Made by a program: the position numbers and the translations under genes
DNA from: an uncultured Marvinbryantia sp.
GTDB taxonomy: Bacteria > Bacillota > Clostridia > Lachnospirales > Lachnospiraceae
Assembly: GCF_905201705.1 (NCBI RefSeq)
Contig: NZ_CAJKOX010000045.1
Location: 1 to 33,486, forward strand
Direction of reading: 5' to 3'
Length of the DNA stretch: 33,486 bases
The notes under the pieces: generated by a model
Told to the model about the DNA's origin: nothing
The model's database searches: none
The model's input: the letters and a program-made list of their open reading frames with translations, nothing else
Shown here: positions 13,988 through 22,642 of the stretch, in pieces
Layout of the letters: every line of letters starts with the position of its first letter
How positions within the stretch are numbered: the stretch's first letter is position 1

Positions 13988-15280
13988 GTGAATCAGATGC
14001 GTAAAATGAAAAAGGGATGTAGTGTTTTGATGTGTGGGACTATGGTTGCCGGATTAATGGTGGGCAGCGTAAATGCAAAGGAAACTGTAACATGGTGGTC
14101 ATGGAGTACCGAGGCAACCACAGCGCTGAATGCTCAGGCGGAATATGCAGAAGCAAACGCAGACCTTGATGTAGAACTGGAGCTGACGTCAAGCGCAGAT
14201 TATTGGGTGAAGCTTCCGGTAGCGATTGCAGCAGGTACGGGACCGGATGTTTATCAAATGACGAGACCGGATTTTGAATCTTATGCAGCGGCAGGAAATG
14301 CGATGGATTTGACGGAGGTGATTGTGAATTCACCGCTGCTTCAGGAATATCTGGACAGCCTGGATCCGGTATTGGTGGAAACGTATCAGTTCGAAGGAAA
14401 ACAGATGGGGATACCTCTGACCATTGAATGTTCCGCTATTGTATACAATAAGACTATTATGGAAGCAGCAGGTATTGATTTAGAAGCAATAGAAGATACC
14501 TGGACATGGGCTGATCTGCAGGAAATCGCGGAACAGCTGACTGTAAAGGATGAAAAAGGAGAAACTACACAGTACGGATTTTATGTGCCGGCGGATCGTC
14601 TTCCGAGCTGGGAGATTATCTGGACTTCCGGATATGATATTTTTGATGAGACAGGAGAAAATTGCCTGCTGGATGATCCTGGCATCGCAGAAGCGCTGCA
14701 GCCGCTGGCGGACATGTATCAGTCCGGTGTGTCTCCTTCTATCGATGTTACTACCATTTCTTCCGGTGACGATATGTTTATGAGCGGAAAAATTGCCATG
14801 ATCGCGGCAGGTGTGTGGAAGGTGCCGACATATTCCAGGATCACAGGCTTTGAATGGGATTCTGTGGAGCTCCCGGTAAATCCGGAGACGGGAGAACGTT
14901 ATTGTTCCAGCAATGTCTGTGGACTTATCATAAATCCCAAAACAGAAAATCTCGATGCGGCAGTTGCCCTGATGGAGCAGCTGGTACAGCCGGAAAGCCA
15001 GAAGCTGTATGCCGATTCTAACAGTGCGATTCCGGCATTGGAAGAGGTAAGAGAAGGATATTTTGATACAGAGGTTGCAGACAGGATTGAAGCATTTGAA
15101 GATGCTCTTGATTATGTGCACCCTAACGTGCTGTCCCAGTACATTCCGTATCAGCAGTTTTCGCAGTTATATGCAGACGGTCTGAAGCAGGGAATTACAG
15201 GTGAGAAGACTATGGCAGAGGCACTGCAGGATCTGGATGCTTCTATTACAGCAGTAGTGGAGGAGAACAAGGCGGGTTAA
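13988..15280 (+). CDS. extracellular solute-binding protein, family 1 (CUT1 carbohydrate ABC transporter)
   Basis: About 430 aa, secreted ligand-binding component. It has a typical signal peptide (MRKMKKGCSVLMCGTMVAGL, then VGSVNAKE with a likely AxA-type cut after NA-K). There is no canonical lipobox. The mature part begins ETVTWWSWSTEATTAL and has the MalE/UgpB-like pattern (AAGTGPDVYQM, GIPLTIECSAIVYNK, WTWADLQEIAEQL). The start is uncertain: GTG 13988 is best placed after AAGGA, while ATG 13997 is the alternative. It is first in a run of six same-strand genes divergent from the AraC gene. The ligand is unknown; UgpB-like glycerophosphodiesters or phosphorylated sugars are possible given downstream phosphoesterases. 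Confidence 0.88.
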   Translation: MNQMRKMKKGCSVLMCGTMVAGLMVGSVNAKETVTWWSWSTEATTALNAQAEYAEANADLDVELELTSSADYWVKLPVAIAAGTGPDVYQMTRPDFESYAAAGNAMDLTEVIVNSPLLQEYLDSLDPVLVETYQFEGKQMGIPLTIECSAIVYNKTIMEAAGIDLEAIEDTWTWADLQEIAEQLTVKDEKGETTQYGFYVPADRLPSWEIIWTSGYDIFDETGENCLLDDPGIAEALQPLADMYQSGVSPSIDVTTISSGDDMFMSGKIAMIAAGVWKVPTYSRITGFEWDSVELPVNPETGERYCSSNVCGLIINPKTENLDAAVALMEQLVQPESQKLYADSNSAIPALEEVREGYFDTEVADRIEAFEDALDYVHPNVLSQYIPYQQFSQLYADGLKQGITGEKTMAEALQDLDASITAVVEENKAG

Positions 15281-15301
15281 TTGCACAAAAAGGAGTATGT
15301 C

Positions 15302-16195
15302 ATGAAAAAATATACAGTAAAAGAGAAGAGAGCGATTTGTCAGGGCTTACTGTTTATTTCTCCGTGGTTGATAGGGGTGATAGGCTTTACGCTTATCCCC
15401 CTGCTTCTGGCTTTTGGAATCAGTCTGACAGATTATAATTTTCTGACAGAACCCAAATTTGTCGGTCTGGAGAATTATATTACCATGTTTACGAAGGATC
15501 CATTGATTTGGAAATCTCTTGGAATCACTTTATTATATGCTGTTATTTCCGTGCCTCTTCAGTTAGCCTTTGGCTTTCTCCTGGCGAATCTGCTGAACCA
15601 GAAATTGAGAGGGATTTTGGTTTTCCGGACACTCTTTTATGCGCCATGCCTTGTGGCGGTAGTATCATCCACTCTGCTCTGGAAACAGATGCTGGAAACG
15701 GAATTCGGTATTATTAATTACCTTCTGGGGCTGATCGGAATTGATAAAGTATCCTGGCTTGGGCAGACGGGAACAATTATTGCCAGCGTAGTGTTTATCA
15801 GTTTGTGGCAGTCCGGAAAGATGATTATTATAAATTTGGCAGGACTTCAGGCAATTCCTACCGTTTATTATGAGGCGGCGGATCTGGACGGATGCACAAG
15901 GTGGCGTCAGGCGTTTTATATCACTTTACCGCTGATGAGCCCGACAATCTTTATGAATCTTCTTATTGGTTTAATAGGCGCTTTTAAGACTTTTACACAG
16001 ATCAAGATTTTGACGGATGGAGGACCTGACAATGCCAGTCTGGTATATATGCTATACATTTATAAGACGGCATTTACCAATTATAAGCTTGGATATGCTA
16101 ATGCCATGTCGATCCTGCTCTTTGTAATTGTGGGAATATTGACTGTTTTTGTATTCCGGACGTCGAATAAATGGGTTCATTATGGGAGTGAATAA
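15302..16195 (+). CDS. carbohydrate ABC transporter permease (MalF/UgpA-like)
   Basis: 297 aa inner-membrane protein with six predicted transmembrane segments; the first is LLFISPWLIGVIGFTLIPLL. The cytoplasmic EAA loop, which docks the ATPase, reads YYEAADLDGCTRWRQAFYIT then LPLMSP. Start ATG 15302 is preceded by AAAGGAG. It lies 21 nt after the binding-protein gene and 3 nt before the second permease, so it is one operon. No ATPase gene is in the run; a shared MsmK/UgpC-type ATPase elsewhere in the genome must energise it, as is common in Firmicutes. Confidence 0.92.
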   Translation: MKKYTVKEKRAICQGLLFISPWLIGVIGFTLIPLLLAFGISLTDYNFLTEPKFVGLENYITMFTKDPLIWKSLGITLLYAVISVPLQLAFGFLLANLLNQKLRGILVFRTLFYAPCLVAVVSSTLLWKQMLETEFGIINYLLGLIGIDKVSWLGQTGTIIASVVFISLWQSGKMIIINLAGLQAIPTVYYEAADLDGCTRWRQAFYITLPLMSPTIFMNLLIGLIGAFKTFTQIKILTDGGPDNASLVYMLYIYKTAFTNYKLGYANAMSILLFVIVGILTVFVFRTSNKWVHYGSE

Positions 16196-16198
16196 AGT

Positions 16199-17047
16199 AT
16201 GAATAGAAAAAGTATCTATGGAAGGACTGCCGGAAAAATTGGTTGTTACGCAGCGCTATTAATCCTGGCTGTGATCTTTGTGTTTCCACTGTATTGGTTT
16301 TTCTTAAATTCCTTCAAAAGCTATGAACAGCTGTTTCAATATCCACCCAAATTCTGGGTATGGCCTTTCAGGTTTGCCAATTATCTGGAGGCCTATAAGT
16401 ATCCGGCTTTTGATTTTGGACAGATGATGAAAAATTCAGCAATTATTACAATTACTTCGGTGATTGGCGCTGTTTTATCTTCTTCCGTGGTGGCCTTTGG
16501 ATTTTCAAGAATCCGCTGGAGAGGGAGGGACCAGGTTTTTGTTCTGGTGATTCTGACCATGATTATTCCTACGGAGATCGTACTGACGCCACTGTATCTG
16601 ATTTATAGTAAGCTGGGGCTGCTTAATACCTGGTTTCCGGTTATTGCGCCGTTCTTTTTTGCAAAACCTTTCTATACTTTTATGCTTCGGCAGAGTATGA
16701 TGGGGATTCCTGTTGAAATGGATGAGTCAGCTATTGTGGATGGCTGTACTGTATGGCAAAGGTTTACGCATATTATTCTTCCGCAGGTAAAACCGACTGT
16801 CTTTGCGGTGATTATCATGGCCATGCAGGATCAGTGGAACAATTATCTGGAACCGCTTATTTTTATTAATTCCAATTCAAAGCAGACTATTTCAGTAGGT
16901 TTGACTTTTTTCAGCGGAATGAATGCAACGGAATGGAATCTGGTATTTGCAGGGGCCGTTATGGTAGCGCTTCCTATATTGATTATTTTTGTGTTTTTCC
17001 AGAAATATTTTATCCAGGGTGTCGTCGTATCAGGCGTAAAAGGATAA
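16199..17047 (+). CDS. carbohydrate ABC transporter permease (MalG/UgpE-like)
   Basis: 282 aa, second permease of the heterodimer, six transmembrane segments. N-terminal GRTAGKIGCYAALLILAVIF and VFPLYWFFLNSFKSYEQLF are typical of MalG-like proteins. The EAA loop reads EMDESAIVDGCTVWQRFTHI followed by ILPQVKP. GGGAG 10 nt before the ATG supports the start. It ends 39 nt before the PhnP-like gene. Confidence 0.92.
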   Translation: MNRKSIYGRTAGKIGCYAALLILAVIFVFPLYWFFLNSFKSYEQLFQYPPKFWVWPFRFANYLEAYKYPAFDFGQMMKNSAIITITSVIGAVLSSSVVAFGFSRIRWRGRDQVFVLVILTMIIPTEIVLTPLYLIYSKLGLLNTWFPVIAPFFFAKPFYTFMLRQSMMGIPVEMDESAIVDGCTVWQRFTHIILPQVKPTVFAVIIMAMQDQWNNYLEPLIFINSNSKQTISVGLTFFSGMNATEWNLVFAGAVMVALPILIIFVFFQKYFIQGVVVSGVKG

Positions 17048-17086
17048 CTTGCAAACCGAACAGAAAGATAAGATGGAGAGAACAAA

Positions 17087-17923
17087 ATGAAATTACATTT
17101 TTATGGAACTGCGGCTTCAGAAGGTGTTCCGGCCGCATTCTGTGAATGCAGGTATTGTCAGAAAATAAGAAAGGCAGGAGGAAAAAATCTGCGTATGCGG
17201 ACATGTGTACAGCTGGACGAGGATGTGCTGATAGATTTTTCTATGGATACCTATGCACAGACTTTATTTCGGAATCTGGATTTATCGGTTATTTCGCATT
17301 TGCTTGTAACTCATTCTCATGAGGACCATTTTTTTCCTGCTACGCTGACGTCTATTCTGCCGCCCTGGGCATTTTATGACAGAAAACGGTCTTTGGACGT
17401 ATACGGAAATGAAAAAATTATACAGAAGGTTGTGGAGGCTATAGAAAATCTGGGGGAGGATCACGGAAAGACGGAGGAATATCTAAAACTTCACCAACTG
17501 CGTTACTATCAGGGATTTTCTCTTGGAAAATATTATGTGATGCCATTACCGGCCAACCATGACAAAAAGGAAAACTGCATGATCTATATAATCCGGGATC
17601 AGGAAAAAACACTTCTCTATGGGCATGATAGCAGTATGTTTTGCAGAGAAACGTGGCAGAAGTTGAAAGATTACCGGTTCGATTGTGTTGTCCTGGACTG
17701 TACGATGGTGGAAGAAACGGGGGTTTATGCCGGGCATATGGGGTTGCCGGACAATATCCGGGTACGGGACCGGATGCTGGCAGAGGGAATGGCAACAGAG
17801 GAGACGAAATTTGTCCTGACTCATTTTGTACATCGATTTAATCCTCTTCATGAGCGGATCACGCCGATTTTTGCAGAAAAGGGTTTTTTGGCAGCGTATG
17901 ACGGGATGGATGTGGAGTTTTAA
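17087..17923 (+). CDS. PhnP-like MBL-fold phosphodiesterase
   Basis: 278 aa cytoplasmic metallo-beta-lactamase-fold hydrolase. It opens GTAASEGVPAAFCECRYC, where C19, C21 and C24 match the structural zinc site of E. coli PhnP (GVPAxxCxCxxC). The dinuclear site is THSHEDH (H76, H78, D80, H81), followed by LPANHDK, VVLDCT, VLTHFVHRF and YDGMDVEF, each with a counterpart in PhnP. PhnP cleaves 5-phosphoribosyl 1,2-cyclic phosphate and other cyclic phosphodiesters. No C-P lyase genes are in the window, so here it probably serves the imported substrate. GGAGAG precedes the ATG. The family is well supported; the substrate is inferred. Confidence 0.82.
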   Translation: MKLHFYGTAASEGVPAAFCECRYCQKIRKAGGKNLRMRTCVQLDEDVLIDFSMDTYAQTLFRNLDLSVISHLLVTHSHEDHFFPATLTSILPPWAFYDRKRSLDVYGNEKIIQKVVEAIENLGEDHGKTEEYLKLHQLRYYQGFSLGKYYVMPLPANHDKKENCMIYIIRDQEKTLLYGHDSSMFCRETWQKLKDYRFDCVVLDCTMVEETGVYAGHMGLPDNIRVRDRMLAEGMATEETKFVLTHFVHRFNPLHERITPIFAEKGFLAAYDGMDVEF

Positions 17924-17947
17924 CGCATCTGGGAAAGGGGCAATCAG

Positions 17948-18655
17948 ATGGAGACGTTGATGGTTTTTTTGTTAAAATTGAATTTTACAGAATTTGAGAG
18001 CGGTGCCCTGCTGAAAATTATCCTTGCCTTTGCATGTGGAGCCTCTATTGGACTCGAACGGGAGAAGAAAGGCTGTCCGGCTGGATTGAAGACATTTTCG
18101 TTTGTATGTCTTGGCTCCACGCTTGTGATGATCACGAATGATTTTATCTGTCAATTCCTAACGCATGGAACCGGAGATCCGGCGAGAATGGCAGCGCAGG
18201 TTGTCAGTGGAATCGGATTTCTGGGGGCAGGTTCTATTATGGTCACTGGATACAATCAGGTGAGAGGATTGACTACAGCCGCGGCTTTGTGGGTAACAGC
18301 AGCTCTTGGTCTATCCATTGGTACAGGATTTTATTTTGGAGCTTTTGCGGGCCTGTGTGTGATCCATATTACTGCTTTTGTTTTTAATTATGTTGACCGG
18401 AAAATTATGGAGCGTTCCAGAAGCATGACAATATATGTGGATGGAGAAAATGAAGAATTTATGCTGCGATTAATGGAATATTTTAATTTTCGCGGGATCC
18501 GTGTAGTGAACTTAATGCGAAAAGCAGAAAATAAGTGGTATGTAAACGATGTATGTGCGATGATTGCTATTAGATTTCCGAAAAAAGATTGCCACAGAAC
18601 CGTTTTGGCTGAAATACGGCAGATTGAAGGGCTGCGGTTTGTGGAAGAATTGTAA
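17948..18655 (+). CDS. MgtC/SapB-family membrane protein
   Basis: 235 aa. The membrane domain carries the family signatures GLEREKKGCPAGLKTF (35-50), SGIGFLGAG (87-95) and RGLTTAAALWVTAALGL (106-122). Residues from about 155 form a C-terminal ACT-like soluble domain (RSMTIYVDGENEEFMLRLME). MgtC-type proteins are tied to survival in low Mg2+, ATP-synthase control and phosphate uptake; a transport role is not established. It starts 24 nt after the PhnP-like gene, with GGAAAGGGG upstream. Its place inside an operon with two phosphoesterases, just upstream of ppk and corA, suggests a role in phosphate/Mg2+ balance. Confidence 0.9.
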   Translation: METLMVFLLKLNFTEFESGALLKIILAFACGASIGLEREKKGCPAGLKTFSFVCLGSTLVMITNDFICQFLTHGTGDPARMAAQVVSGIGFLGAGSIMVTGYNQVRGLTTAAALWVTAALGLSIGTGFYFGAFAGLCVIHITAFVFNYVDRKIMERSRSMTIYVDGENEEFMLRLMEYFNFRGIRVVNLMRKAENKWYVNDVCAMIAIRFPKKDCHRTVLAEIRQIEGLRFVEEL

Positions 18656-18674
18656 GGAACGGCAGGAGGAGAAT

Positions 18675-19475
18675 ATGATTGCTAATTACCATACCCATAC
18701 ATGGCGGTGTAAGCACGCTGTGGGACTTGAACGCGACTATATAGAGAATGCCATTAAAGGGGGGATGAGAATACTGGGGTTTTCTGATCACACACCCATG
18801 CCTTATGAAGGCGGGTATGTCAGTGCTGTGAAAATGGATGTGGATCAGTTAGAGGATTACGTAGATACGGTTCTGCAGCTGAAAGAAGAATATAAAAAAG
18901 ATATTGAAATTCATTTAGGGCTTGAGGTAGAGTATTATCCCCGCTATTTTGAAAAGCTGCTGAATATTACAGGACAGTATCCTATTGAATATTTTTTGCT
19001 GGCTCAGCATTATCTTGGAAATGAGATTGATGATGTATTCAGCGGAGAACCTACAAAGGATCCACAGCGCCTGCAGCGTTATTGCGCGCAGGCGAAAGAA
19101 GCATTGAACACGGGATACTTTTCCTGTTTTGCTCATCCGGACTTTTTGAATTTTACAGGCGAAAATGAAATGTACGAAAAATACATACGTGATTTGTGCA
19201 TTCATGCGAAAGCGCTGGAGATCCCTCTCGAGATTAATTTTCTTGGTATCTGGGAAAAACGTCATTATCCGAACGTTAAATTTTGGAAAATCGCCGGAGA
19301 AGTGGGTAATACTGTTATATTTGGCGCAGATGCGCATCAGCCGGAAAAAGTCTGGAATCCGGAGGCTCTGGATGTTGCGGAAAAAATGGTAGCGGAGCAT
19401 AGACTGAAGCTGGCAGATACAATGACATTGCGCAGACCGGGAAGAAAATCCTGCCACCGCGCTGATTATATGTAA
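18675..19475 (+). CDS. PHP-domain phosphoesterase (histidinol-phosphatase-like)
   Basis: 266 aa. The metal-binding PHP motifs are all visible: YHTHT (H6, H8), FSDHTPMP (D38, H39), GLEVEYYP (E84), QHYLG (H112), FAHPDF (H154) and FGADAHQPE (D219, H221). By sequence it would be called histidinol phosphatase HisK/HisJ. No histidine gene is nearby, and the same fold includes a PHP enzyme (characterised from Eggerthella lenta) that hydrolyses cyclic ribose phosphates, chemistry shared with PhnP. Start ATG 18675 follows AGGAGGAG, 19 nt after mgtC, so it is the last gene of the operon. A sugar-phosphate or cyclic-phosphate phosphatase role is my inference. Confidence 0.85.
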   Translation: MIANYHTHTWRCKHAVGLERDYIENAIKGGMRILGFSDHTPMPYEGGYVSAVKMDVDQLEDYVDTVLQLKEEYKKDIEIHLGLEVEYYPRYFEKLLNITGQYPIEYFLLAQHYLGNEIDDVFSGEPTKDPQRLQRYCAQAKEALNTGYFSCFAHPDFLNFTGENEMYEKYIRDLCIHAKALEIPLEINFLGIWEKRHYPNVKFWKIAGEVGNTVIFGADAHQPEKVWNPEALDVAEKMVAEHRLKLADTMTLRRPGRKSCHRADYM

Positions 19476-19584
19476 AAATAAAGGGGCTGTGAAAAAAGGC
19501 TCCTGTCCGTTCAGATGAAGGAGTAGGGCATATTTTGACATACCATCATTTTTTACACAGATTTAAGACAGAGTTCTCCTGGAT

Positions 19585-19613
19585 TTGACATAAAATGAGT
19601 ATGATTCTTATAA
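19585..19613 (+). promoter_or_regulatory. sigma-A promoter of ppk
   Basis: TTGACA (19585-19590), 17-nt spacer, TTATAA (19608-19613). The -10 lies inside CTTATAAGC, which recurs inverted at the ribosome binding site. A second TTGACATA occurs 50 nt upstream (19535). Confidence 0.7.
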
Positions 19614-19646
19614 GCAATCTGTTCTACAGCGGAAAAAGCTTATAAG
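19607..19646 (+). repeat. inverted repeat CTTATAAGC ... GCTTATAAG across -10 and Shine-Dalgarno of ppk
   Basis: CTTATAAGC (19607-19615) and GCTTATAAG (19638-19646) are exact complements 22 nt apart, and each contains the palindrome CTTATAAG. The first overlaps the -10 box and the second runs into AAGGAGAGG. It could be a paired operator. Confidence 0.55.
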
Positions 19647-19661
19647 GAGAGGAAAATTCAG

Positions 19662-21779
19662 ATGAAGAAAACAGACAAAAAAACGGAAAAAGCGGCAAAA
19701 ACGACAAACATACCATACATGATGAACCGGGAATTATCGTGGCTGAAATTTAATGAAAGAGTATTGAACGAAGCCGGAAATCCGGAGGTGCCGCTTGCGG
19801 AACGTCTGACCTTTGCAGCCATCTATCAGTCAAATCTGGATGAATTTTACGGGGTAAGAGTTGGCACGCTCATGGACCAGATGGAATCCTCGGAGGTCGT
19901 GCGGGAAAACAAGACCAATATGACCAGCGAGGAGCAGGTGAAGGCAATTTTGAAAGTCACCAGAGAGCTGGACCGCAAAAAAGCGGTGATTTACGAGCAG
20001 CTGATGGGAGAGCTGGAGCCAAAGGGTGTGCGTCTGATAAACTTTAATAAATTGTCGGCGGAGGAGGGCAGGCTTCTGGAAGCTTATTTTGACAATGAAA
20101 TTGCGCCGTATCTGTCCGCGAATATCGTAAGCAAGCAGCAGCCGTTCCCCTTTTTAAAAAATAAAGATATTTATGCGGCGGCGCTGCTGGTAACGAAGGG
20201 AGGAAAGTCAAGAACGGCGATTATCCCTTGCAGCAACAACGTTTTTAAGCGTCTGATAGATATCCCGACCAGAAAAGGGACCTTTATGCTTTCGGAGGAG
20301 CTGATTCTTCATTTCCTGCCCAAGCTGTTTAAAAATTATGAAGTGAAAGAAAAATCATTGATCCGCGTTACCAGAAATGCAGATATCGACACGGAGACCG
20401 TTTACGACGAGGATATGGAATACCGGAAGGCGATGGAAAACCTCATCAAGCAGAGAAAGCGGATGAATCCGGTGCGGATGGAGCTTTCTAGGGAGCTCAA
20501 CAAAAAAATGATCAGCTCCTTATGCAGGGATATCCATGTGGACAAAGAGCACGTATTTTTATCGGAGGTTCCGCTGGATATGTCGTTTGTGTCGGCGATT
20601 CAGAGCTATCTGAAAAATACCGGGCAGGAGGATATCTTCTATCAGAGACGCACTCCGAGAATGACGCAGCAACTGGATGACAAGGAGCCGCTGATTCCGC
20701 AGATTATGGAAAAGGATGTGCTGTTATCCTATCCGTTTGAAAGCATCAGACCGTTTATTAAGCTGCTTTATGAGGCGGCGAAGGATGAAACGGTGGTATC
20801 TGTAAAGATGACGCTATATCGTCTGGCGGACAAGAGCCAGGTTGTGGACGCGCTGGTGGAAGCTGCGGAAAACGGCAAAGAAGTGGTCGTTCTGGTGGAG
20901 CTCAGGGCGCGGTTTGACGAAGAGAGCAATATTGAATATTCCAGAAGGCTGGAGGAGGCCGGCTGCCGGGTGATTTACGGATTGAACGGCTACAAGGTGC
21001 ACTCCAAGCTCTGCCTGATTTCCAGAAAAACAGAGGAGGGCGTATCCTACATCACGCAGGTGGGAACTGGAAACTACAACGAGAAAACATCGGCGCTGTA
21101 TACGGACCTCTCGCTGATTACGGGAAATCAGGATATCGGAAAGGAATCCGCGGAGGTTTTCGCGGCTCTGCTGAGAGGAGAGACGGTGGAGGAGACCCGG
21201 CTTCTTCTGGTGGCGCCGAAGTGCCTGCAGAACCGGGTGCTCGATATGATAGAGGAGGAAATCGCGCATGTGAAAAACGGGGAGGACGGCTACATCGGAA
21301 TAAAAATCAACTCTCTGACAGACAAGGTGATTATTGACAAATTGGTGGAGGCGTCCCAGGCGGGTGTAAAAATTGAAATGATAGTCAGAGGAATCTGCTG
21401 TCTGATACCGGGCGTGAAGGGCTACACGGAAAACATAAAGGTGGTAAGCATTGTGGGGCGCTATCTGGAGCACTCCAGAATTTACCGGTTCGGGACAAAG
21501 GAACGGGAGAAGGTGTATATTGCCTCCGCTGATTTTATGACGCGCAACACTGTCCGCAGGGTGGAGGTTGCCGCGCCGGTGCTCGATGAGAAGCTGAAGG
21601 ACCACCTCGGATGGATGTTTGAGACCATGATGCATGACGATGAAAAGGGAAAATGTCTCACATCAAAAGGAATCTATGTGAACCGGAACCTGGGCGATGT
21701 GAAGCTGGATTCCCAGGAGCTGTTTTATGCAATGGCTTACAGCAATGCGGAAAAGACGGAGAAGGAAATCAAAAAGTGA
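19662..21779 (+). CDS. ppk: polyphosphate kinase 1
   Basis: 705 aa. Reversibly polymerises the gamma-phosphate of ATP into inorganic polyphosphate at the membrane. The N-terminal domain shows NRELSWLKFNERVLNEA and ERLTFAAIYQSNLDEFYGVR. The phospholipase-D-like catalytic halves carry the autophosphorylated His in NGYKVHSKLCLI (H447) and a second His in LEHSRIYRFG. Other family motifs include SVKMTLYRLADKS, VELRARFDEESNIEYSRRLE and TQVGTGNYNEKTS. Length is normal for PPK1. It has a good promoter and AAGGAGAGG ribosome binding site. The stop overlaps the GTG start of the corA-like gene (GTGA), so the two are translationally coupled. Confidence 0.96.
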   Translation: MKKTDKKTEKAAKTTNIPYMMNRELSWLKFNERVLNEAGNPEVPLAERLTFAAIYQSNLDEFYGVRVGTLMDQMESSEVVRENKTNMTSEEQVKAILKVTRELDRKKAVIYEQLMGELEPKGVRLINFNKLSAEEGRLLEAYFDNEIAPYLSANIVSKQQPFPFLKNKDIYAAALLVTKGGKSRTAIIPCSNNVFKRLIDIPTRKGTFMLSEELILHFLPKLFKNYEVKEKSLIRVTRNADIDTETVYDEDMEYRKAMENLIKQRKRMNPVRMELSRELNKKMISSLCRDIHVDKEHVFLSEVPLDMSFVSAIQSYLKNTGQEDIFYQRRTPRMTQQLDDKEPLIPQIMEKDVLLSYPFESIRPFIKLLYEAAKDETVVSVKMTLYRLADKSQVVDALVEAAENGKEVVVLVELRARFDEESNIEYSRRLEEAGCRVIYGLNGYKVHSKLCLISRKTEEGVSYITQVGTGNYNEKTSALYTDLSLITGNQDIGKESAEVFAALLRGETVEETRLLLVAPKCLQNRVLDMIEEEIAHVKNGEDGYIGIKINSLTDKVIIDKLVEASQAGVKIEMIVRGICCLIPGVKGYTENIKVVSIVGRYLEHSRIYRFGTKEREKVYIASADFMTRNTVRRVEVAAPVLDEKLKDHLGWMFETMMHDDEKGKCLTSKGIYVNRNLGDVKLDSQELFYAMAYSNAEKTEKEIKK

Positions 21780-22642
21780 TAGAAAAGGATGTGTCGTTTG
21801 AGCCGGTCATTACGGATTCCGCAGGCGCGCCCAGGGAGCTGGAAAAAAGCGGGATTCTGTATGAGGGCGAGATAGATTTAAAGAAAATCGGTTTTTGCAA
21901 GCTGGAGACGCAGCAGAATTGTCTGACGGGTTCCTTCTGCATTCCACGGTTTCTTGATGTGCAGGGACCCAGATACTGCATTCTGTTCTTTATCACGCGG
22001 GATAAAATCGTTCTGGTGGATGATGAGGGCTTTTCAGAGAGGATGACAGAAAGAATCCGGCAGAGAAAAGGCAGCGAAAACATGACAAAGGAAATGTTTC
22101 TGTTTCATTTCATGGCGGAATTTCTGAACCGGGACCAGGAGCAGCTTGCTTTGTTTGAAAAGAGGCTGATGGAGCTGGAGGAAGCTGTCCAGCGGGACCG
22201 CGCGGAAAACTTTCAGTCAAGTATTATGAAGCTGCGCCGCGAGCTTCTTATATTAAGAGGCTATTATGATGAAATCATGGATGTCGGAAAGGCGCTGGAG
22301 GAAAATGAAAACCGCTATTTTGCCAAAAAGCAGCTAAAATATTTTGGCACAATATCGGACCGGGCGGAGCGGCTGATGAATAAAACCTCTCATCTGCTGG
22401 AATACGCGGGACAGGTGAACGATGCCTATCAGTCAAAGGTGGACGCCCGACAGAACAGCAACATGCAGTTCCTGACCGTTATTTCAACCGTTTTTTTCCC
22501 GCTTACCCTGATTACGGGCTGGTACGGAATGAACTTCCAGAACATGCCGGAGCTGGAAAACGGATATCATGGGGTCATTATATTAAGTGTCATAGTGGTA
22601 ATAGCCTGCATTATTATTTTTAAGATAAAGAAGATTTTTTAA
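21776..22642 (+). CDS. CorA-family Mg2+ (divalent cation) channel
   Basis: 288 aa. A cytoplasmic domain rich in acidic helices (EFLNRDQEQLALFEKRLMEL onward) is followed by two C-terminal transmembrane segments, with the pore signature YGMNF (GWYGMNFQNMPE) after TM1; this is diagnostic of CorA. It ends in a basic tail KIKKIF. The GTG at 21776 overlaps the ppk TGA and has AAGGA 9 nt upstream; a longer frame from 21653 would lie wholly inside ppk and is rejected. It is smaller than classical CorA, as in many Firmicutes. Coupling to polyphosphate kinase makes sense, since polyphosphate is a Mg2+ chelator. Confidence 0.9.
   Translation: MIEKDVSFEPVITDSAGAPRELEKSGILYEGEIDLKKIGFCKLETQQNCLTGSFCIPRFLDVQGPRYCILFFITRDKIVLVDDEGFSERMTERIRQRKGSENMTKEMFLFHFMAEFLNRDQEQLALFEKRLMELEEAVQRDRAENFQSSIMKLRRELLILRGYYDEIMDVGKALEENENRYFAKKQLKYFGTISDRAERLMNKTSHLLEYAGQVNDAYQSKVDARQNSNMQFLTVISTVFFPLTLITGWYGMNFQNMPELENGYHGVIILSVIVVIACIIIFKIKKIF

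Noticed and set aside
14480..15121. A 213-codon frame antisense to the first binding protein
   Set aside because: Lies entirely within a clear CDS; no ribosome binding site and no domain.
19535..19592. TTGACATA repeated 50 nt apart upstream of ppk, considered as a Pho box
   Set aside because: Spacing is far from the 11-nt repeat period of PhoP boxes, and only two copies exist; the second is simply the -35 element.
21653..21775. Longer N-terminus for the CorA-like protein beginning inside ppk
   Set aside because: The added residues lie wholly in ppk coding sequence, lack a ribosome site and do not resemble CorA; GTG 21776 is well placed.
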